From Oscillospiraceae bacterium (GTDB lineage Bacteria; Bacillota_A; Clostridia; Oscillospirales; Ruminococcaceae), in NCBI GenBank assembly GCA_017523995.1, contig JAFWUX010000184.1, positions 1 through 18,057 of the forward strand: a DNA stretch of 18,057 nucleotides. The letters run 5' to 3'. The notes beneath the pieces are model-generated. The model saw only the letters and a list, made by a program, of their open reading frames with translations, was not told the DNA's origin and searched no databases. Both the position numbers and the translations under genes were made by a program. Shown here in pieces: positions 14,784 to 18,057 of this stretch. Positions within the stretch are counted from its first letter, which is position 1, and every line of letters starts with the position of its first letter.

Positions 14784-14868
14784 GGTATCGCTGCGCGATG
14801 TATTTGTAATGGAGCTCCGCTCCAAACCTCGCCAAAGGGATACTATCCCTTTGGAATCCCATTTTTTT
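14784..14868. repeat. Hairpin repeat family B, copy 1
   Basis: This copy begins GGTATCGCTGCGCGATG and contains GGAGC-TCC-GCTCC (14811-14823) and a 10-bp stem CCAAAGGGAT-ACT-ATCCCTTTGG (14832-14854), ending AATCCCATTTTTTT. It matches copy 2 (14939-15020) in all but about four of 82 positions, and ends close upstream of the Cys-hydrolase ribosome binding site, so it may lie in that gene's leader. Confidence 0.85.
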
Positions 14869-14938
14869 GATAAAGCCGACAGAACACGCAGCGGCTGCCC
14901 TGTGCGGCGATATTGCCTCTTTTCCGAGGAGCCTGAAA

Positions 14939-15020
14939 GGTATCGCTGCGCGATATATCTGTAATGGAGCTCCGCTCCAAACCTCGCCAAAGGGACACTG
15001 TCCCTTTGGAATCCCATTTT
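14939..15020. repeat. Hairpin repeat family B, copy 2
   Basis: This is a direct repeat of copy 1. The main stem is CCAAAGGGAC-ACT-GTCCCTTTGG (14987-15009). Relative to copy 1, the loop-closing T:A pair is changed to C:G, a compensatory double change that keeps the hairpin. Confidence 0.85.
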
Positions 15021-15033
15021 GTGCAGGCAATCT

Positions 15034-15114
15034 GTGAATTGCGCTGCAATTCACCTAGGGGCGCCCTCTATCGCAGGGTGCCCCTCTCCGAAAAACGATC
15101 CACCGGATCGTTTT
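15034..15114 (-). terminator. Three tandem hairpins, possible permease terminator
   Basis: The hairpins are GTGAATTGC-GCT-GCAATTCAC (15034-15054), GGGGCGCCCT...AGGGTGCCCC (15057-15083) and AAAACGATCC-ACC-GGATCGTTTT (15092-15114). Read on the minus strand, the last is followed by TTTTTCGG, so it could end transcription coming from the permease gene. It has a T run on both strands and might be bidirectional. This is inference from structure only. Confidence 0.45.
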
Positions 15115-15145
15115 ATCGGATTCACCCCTGCGGAGCTCCTTCGCC

Positions 15146-15360
15146 GGGGAATTCCGCACTCTGCGGAGTGCGGCGAGGGCTCTGCCCCTCGACCCCGCAA
15201 ACTTTTGAAAAAGTTTGATCAAAACTTTTATATTGGCGCTCCTGCGGCGTGTTATGCTCCGGCAGCGCAGTGCGTGACCGGAATGCTTTAGCAATACGGA
15301 GCCGCGCACGGCGCGGTGAAAAAGTTTGATCAAAACTTTTATATTGGTACTCCGGCAGCG
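15146..15360 (-). repeat. Left arm of a 215-bp inverted repeat (hairpin family A)
   Basis: This segment is the reverse complement of 17760-17974 with about 13 differences counted by eye, all transitions. It contains hairpins CCGCACTC-TGCG-GAGTGCGG (15154-15173), an imperfect CGAGGGC...GCCCCTCG (15174-15191) and CAAACTTT-TGAA-AAAGTTTG (15198-15217). A unit with AAAGTTTGATCAAAACTTT occurs twice (about 15211 and 15320). It ends 20 bp downstream of the permease stop. The minus-strand frame through it (up to 232 codons) is not a credible gene. Confidence 0.85.
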
Positions 15361-15380
15361 CAATGCGTAACCGAACCGTG

Positions 15381-16760
15381 TCACTTTGCGCAGGCAATCA
15401 TGCACGCTGCCGTGACCGTTGCTGCGGCGATGCCCGTCAGCACCGGCACCAGATTTTTCTTCGCAAGCTCCACCGGCTTGACGCCGCAGACCGACGATAC
15501 CGGAATCACGCTCCACGGAATGATCGTGCCGCCGCCGACCCAGATAATCACAATCTGACCGAGCGCGGTGAGAATCTTGACCGCATCTGCTGCAACGGGA
15601 TAGCTGTTCGCAATGCTGCCGATGACCGTCAGTCCGGCAAAGCCCGAGCCGTCCAGACTGTAAATGATGCCGACTGCGCTCTGTAAAAACGCGAGCGCTG
15701 CGCCGGGAATCTTTGCGTGTGAAACAAGGAATCCGACCGTCTCGCTGAGGCATGCGGGCGCATTTTCGCCGAGGATCATCGGGGCGAATTCGCTGCTGCC
15801 GAGCGAGAAAAATCCGATCATGATTACCGCGGGCGCAAAGCCCTTGACCGTGAACGAGAAGCCGTCCACGAGGAAATCCCCGAGCTTTTCCGCGCAGGTG
15901 TTGCCGCGGAAGGCAATCAGGCTGATGATGCAGGTCAGGACAAGCGCCGTGCCCGCAATGAGATTTGTTGCGTCATCTCCGTTGATGTGCAGCAGAATCA
16001 TTGCGGCGATATCCGCGGCAAAGGCGAGCAGAATCAGCGCAACAATCAGCTTTTTCTGATTCCGGCTGCAGTGCTGAACCGTCCCGCCGGATTTCGATGC
16101 GTAGGCATTCCGCGTCTTCGTGTAAGGATGCTTTTTCAGGTCGCGGCGCATCATGATGAAGCTCATGAGCACTGTCACGCCTGTCATCACTGCCCAGAGC
16201 GGCACGAGATACGGCATGATGTCGCTGCTCTGCATGCCGGCGCCCTGTGCCGCGATTGAGGGCACGCCCTGAATCAGGAAATCGCCGGAGAGCGCCGCGC
16301 CGTGTCCGAAGATGTTGAGCGCCACCGCGATATACACCGGCGGCAGACCGGTCTCCACGGCGATCGGCAAAATCAAGGCACCGAGCAGCGCGACCGCCGG
16401 CGAGGGCCAGATCATGAATGACACGACTGCCATCACCGCGCCGATGATGAAGAAGCTCGCCGAGGCGTTCCGCGGCAGCTTGTGCAGCGATTCCGAAAGA
16501 TAAACGTCCACGCCGGTTGCATGGAGCGCGTAGGTCATTGTCATAATCAGCGACATGCCGATGAAGATCGAAAGCAGGCTGTCAAAGCCGACCGAGACCG
16601 CACGGCAGAGCACCTGCACCGCCTCCGCAGGGCTGTGCGACCAGAACAATCCGACAGCGAGAATCGCAGCAGCACCGAACAAAACAATCTCTTTTTTGCG
16701 CGCAATCAGCAAAATCATTGCAGCGGTCAGGAGCAGGTAAATGATACTGATAAATGACAT
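15381..16760 (-). CDS. Multi-pass membrane permease, probable ion-transporter type
   Basis: This 459-residue very hydrophobic protein has roughly eleven predicted membrane segments, split by a basic cytoplasmic loop near residues 207-235 (MMRRDLKKHPYTKTRNAY). The C-terminal part contains WVGGGTIIPWSVIPVSSVCG, a glycine/proline-rich re-entrant-loop-like motif typical of organic-anion or cation-coupled secondary transporters. I could not assign it to a named family or substrate from sequence alone. It may export the cluster product or import a precursor. It is transcribed from a consensus promoter (16839-16867) with palindromic operator-like sites, divergently from a TetR-family regulator, the usual setup of a ligand-responsive exporter. 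GGAAGG lies about 10 bases upstream of the ATG. It is separated from the biosynthetic block by about 615 bp of hairpin repeats. Confidence 0.85.
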   Translation of the reverse strand: MSFISIIYLLLTAAMILLIARKKEIVLFGAAAILAVGLFWSHSPAEAVQVLCRAVSVGFDSLLSIFIGMSLIMTMTYALHATGVDVYLSESLHKLPRNASASFFIIGAVMAVVSFMIWPSPAVALLGALILPIAVETGLPPVYIAVALNIFGHGAALSGDFLIQGVPSIAAQGAGMQSSDIMPYLVPLWAVMTGVTVLMSFIMMRRDLKKHPYTKTRNAYASKSGGTVQHCSRNQKKLIVALILLAFAADIAAMILLHINGDDATNLIAGTALVLTCIISLIAFRGNTCAEKLGDFLVDGFSFTVKGFAPAVIMIGFFSLGSSEFAPMILGENAPACLSETVGFLVSHAKIPGAALAFLQSAVGIIYSLDGSGFAGLTVIGSIANSYPVAADAVKILTALGQIVIIWVGGGTIIPWSVIPVSSVCGVKPVELAKKNLVPVLTGIAAATVTAACMIACAK

Positions 16761-16786
16761 GTTTTTGTTTTCCTTCCTATCGCAAA

Positions 16787-16802
16787 GTTAGCTTTAGCTA
16801 AC
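16787..16802. promoter_or_regulatory. Operator-like palindrome 1
   Basis: GTTAGC-TTTA-GCTAAC is an inverted repeat with perfect 6-bp arms, downstream of the permease -10 element and upstream of its ribosome binding site. Together with the related site 21 bp away it is a good candidate for TetR-family repressor binding. Confidence 0.6.
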
Positions 16803-16807
16803 CATGA

Positions 16808-16823
16808 GTTAGCATATGCAAAC
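16808..16823. promoter_or_regulatory. Operator-like palindrome 2
   Basis: GTTAGC-ATAT-GCAAAC is the same 16-bp pattern as the site at 16787-16802 with one arm mismatch. The centre-to-centre distance is 21 bp, about two helical turns, so two repressor dimers could bind the same DNA face. Confidence 0.55.
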
Positions 16824-16838
16824 TTATTGCCAAAGGAA

Positions 16839-16867
16839 ATTATATCATAAAAGGTGTGCTTTGTCAA
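16839..16867 (-). promoter_or_regulatory. Permease promoter (consensus sigma-A type)
   Basis: On the minus strand TTGACA (16867-16862) and TATAAT (16844-16839) are both perfect matches to the housekeeping consensus, separated by 17 bp. Transcription would start near 16831 and run through both operator-like palindromes before the permease start at 16760. No comparable promoter is visible just upstream of 14765, so this one may also feed the biosynthetic genes if readthrough occurs. Confidence 0.8.
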
Positions 16868-16932
16868 TAGCATTTTTTCTGTCCTAAAACCGTAATATTT
16901 TGGCATATTTATACAAATCGGAGAACTTTGCA

Positions 16933-16962
16933 TTGACAAAAACCAAGCTGCGGATATATAAT
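16933..16962 (+). promoter_or_regulatory. TetR-gene promoter (consensus sigma-A type)
   Basis: TTGACA (16933-16938) and TATAAT (16957-16962) are perfect consensus elements with an 18-bp spacer, 43 bp before the regulator ATG. Confidence 0.75.
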
Positions 16963-16985
16963 GCTGTTATATGACAGTGTTATAT
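16956..16985. promoter_or_regulatory. Operator-like repeats over the TetR-gene start region
   Basis: Overlapping symmetric elements are present: ATATAA-TGCTG-TTATAT (16956-16972), CTGTTATATGACAG (16964-16977, near palindrome) and a direct repeat TGTTATAT at 16965 and 16978 (13 bp apart). Their place over the -10 element and likely start site suits autorepression. Confidence 0.55.
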
Positions 16986-17004
16986 CGAATCAAGGAGGGA
17001 CAGC

Positions 17005-17640
17005 ATGCCGCCGCAGGAATCCGAAACGCTGAAAAATATCCATCGCTGCGCCGCTGAGGAATTCGCCGCAAAGGGATTCCGGTGCGCCTCCCTGCGCGCG
17101 ATTGTCAGGAACGCCGGTGTCACCACCGGTGCTTTTTACGGCTATTATCAGAGCAAAGAGGCGCTTTTCGATGCGCTCGTCCGTGAGCAGGCGGAATACA
17201 TGATCGCGCTGCTGCACAAGGTCGAGCTGGAGTTCAACGCCTTTCCGAAAGCCGAACAGCCCGCGCATATGGGGCATTTCAGCAGCGGCTACCTGACGGA
17301 GATGCTCGATTACGCCTATGCGCATCTGCCGGAGTTTCAGCTGATCCTCTGCGCCTCGGAGGGCACGCGCTACGAGAACTTCACCGCTCAGCTCGCCGAG
17401 ATTCAGCTTGCAATCACGCACCGATTTACCGATTCGCTGCGGGAGACAGGATACAGCGTCATGCAGCCCGATCCCGATTTCGAGCGCCTGATCGTCCGCG
17501 GGATGTATTCATCCTTTTTTGAGCTGATTATCCACCCCGTTCCGCGGGAGCGCGCCGAACGATGTCTCAGCGAGCTGCATGCGTTCTATACATCCGGCTG
17601 GGCCGGCACCGTCGGGCTGCGTTCAGGTGTCTCTGAATAA
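17005..17640 (+). CDS. TetR/AcrR-family transcriptional regulator
   Basis: This 211-residue regulator has the TetR N-terminal DNA-binding domain: a helix-turn-helix at about 28-52 (ASLRAIVRNAGVTTGAFYGYY, then QSKEALFDALV) with the conserved FY.YF-like and SKEAL motifs. The C-terminal ligand domain (about 60-200) is not specific enough to predict the effector. It has a strong AAGGAGG six bases before ATG and its own consensus promoter. The divergent layout with the permease, and operator-like palindromes at both promoters, suggest it represses the permease and itself and responds to the cluster product or a related acyl ligand. Confidence 0.93.
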   Translation: MPPQESETLKNIHRCAAEEFAAKGFRCASLRAIVRNAGVTTGAFYGYYQSKEALFDALVREQAEYMIALLHKVELEFNAFPKAEQPAHMGHFSSGYLTEMLDYAYAHLPEFQLILCASEGTRYENFTAQLAEIQLAITHRFTDSLRETGYSVMQPDPDFERLIVRGMYSSFFELIIHPVPRERAERCLSELHAFYTSGWAGTVGLRSGVSE

Positions 17641-17660
17641 GGTGTCTCCGACGGATTGAT

Positions 17661-17725
17661 AATGGGGGGCGCTGCCCCCACCCCCCCGCTTAAGGGATAC
17701 TATCCCTTAAGAATCCCATTTTTAT
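17661..17725 (+). terminator. Family B-like hairpins, probable end of the TetR transcript
   Basis: GGGGGC-GCT-GCCCCC (17665-17679) is followed by a perfect 10-bp stem CTTAAGGGAT-ACT-ATCCCTTAAG (17689-17711) and then AATCCCATTTTTAT. The layout and ACT loop match family B copies 1 and 2, but the stem bases differ in a compensatory way. It starts about 20 bp after the regulator stop and could terminate its transcript. Confidence 0.6.
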
Positions 17726-17759
17726 GCGGGAGTTGGGAAAGCCGCTGTGATGCACGGCG

Positions 17760-17974
17760 CGCTGCCGGAGCGTCAATATAAAAGTTTTGGTCGAGCTTTT
17801 TCACCACGCCGTGCGCGGCTCCGTATTGCTAAAGCACTCCGGTTACGCACTGTGCTGCCGGAGCACAACACGCCGCAGGAGCGTCAATATAAAAGTTTTG
17901 ATCAAACTTTTTCAAAAGTTTGCGGGGTCGAGGGGCAGAGCCCTCGCCGCACTCCGCAGAGTGCGGAACTCCCC
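17760..17974 (+). repeat. Right arm of the 215-bp inverted repeat (hairpin family A)
   Basis: This is the inverted partner of 15146-15360, with about 94% identity by eye. It contains CAAACTTT-TTCA-AAAGTTTG (17903-17922), CGAGGGGC...GCCCTCG (17929-17946) and CCGCACTC-CGCA-GAGTGCGG (17947-17966). The unit ATATAAAAGTTTTG occurs at both ends of its first 140 bp (about 17777 and 17888). The 88-codon plus-strand frame here is a repeat translation, not a gene. Confidence 0.85.
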
Positions 17975-18003
17975 CAGCGTTCGGGCTCGGGAAGATGGGA
18001 GTT

Positions 18004-18042
18004 TGAGGGAAGACCCCTGCGTGAGCGGGGTATCTTCCCTCA
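18004..18042. repeat. Hairpin element at the right edge
   Basis: TGAGGGAAGA (18004-18013) pairs with TCTTCCCTCA (18033-18042), and an inner CCCC pairs with GGGG, giving a stem of about 14 bp with a two-base bulge. No T run follows. A related sequence occurs at 271-307. Confidence 0.6.
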
Positions 18043-18057
18043 TTACAAAATAGCATC

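Noticed and set aside
14768..15017. N-terminal extension of the Cys-type hydrolase and short minus-strand frames nearby
   Set aside because: These codons lie in family B repeats and would encode the same arginine-rich peptide in each repeat copy. The true start at 14765 has a good AGGAG.
14784..15360. CRISPR array
   Set aside because: The repeats are long hairpins of differing types without regular unique spacers, and no cas gene is present.
15055..15753. 232-codon minus-strand frame and a similar 88-codon frame at 17787-18053
   Set aside because: Both are translations of the 215-bp repeat and neighbouring hairpins. The similarity between them reflects DNA repeat identity, not a protein family.

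Overview
The window holds most or all of a thiotemplated natural-product gene cluster from what looks like a GC-rich anaerobic Bacillota, probably a Ruminococcus/Oscillospiraceae-type Clostridium. The evidence for this is AGGAGG-type ribosome binding sites, consensus TTGACA/TATAAT promoters, Firmicutes-like protein relatives, and many short hairpin-rich intergenic repeats. The lineage is an inference from style, because no marker gene is present.

Layout. Positions 1-557 hold no convincing gene. There is a large imperfect inverted repeat at the left edge and a 14-bp hairpin at the end of the operon. Positions 558-14765 are a long block of minus-strand genes. In transcription order (right to left) they are: a thioesterase-like hydrolase with a Cys nucleophile, a type II thioesterase, an acyl-AMP ligase, then a hairpin-rich MITE-like spacer (11343-11608), a KAS III-like enzyme lacking the catalytic His, a free carrier protein, a seryl-tRNA-synthetase-like amino acid:carrier-protein ligase, a PP-loop ATP pyrophosphatase, a second free carrier protein, a GNAT acetyltransferase, an Sfp-type phosphopantetheinyl transferase, another type II thioesterase, an EntE/DhbE-like aryl-AMP ligase, and a four-domain NRPS (ArCP-Cy-A-PCP). 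Most neighbours overlap by 4-20 bp, so they are probably translationally coupled. Positions 14766-15380 are an array of hairpin repeats. Positions 15381-17640 hold a membrane permease (minus) and a TetR-family regulator (plus), transcribed divergently from a 244-bp region with two consensus promoters and palindromic operator-like sites. Positions 17641-18057 are repeats again.

Proposed logic. The EntE-like ligase would load a hydroxybenzoate-type acid on the N-terminal aryl carrier domain of the NRPS. The Cy domain would couple and cyclise it with cysteine (the A-domain pocket reads DLYNMSMIWK, the known Cys code), giving an aryl-thiazoline on the last PCP, as in the first module of pyochelin or yersiniabactin synthesis. 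This NRPS has no TE, reductase or second module. The rest of the pathway appears to be built from dissociated parts: an aaRS-like enzyme charging a free carrier, a second acyl-AMP ligase, a KAS III-like acyltransferase candidate, a PP-loop enzyme that could amidate or thiolate, a GNAT, and three alpha/beta hydrolases. I do not recognise this gene combination as a characterised pathway.

A separate finding is that the intergenic repeats fall into at least two hairpin families. Their loops are conserved while the stems differ by compensatory changes between copies. Two 215-bp copies in inverted orientation bracket the permease/regulator pair.
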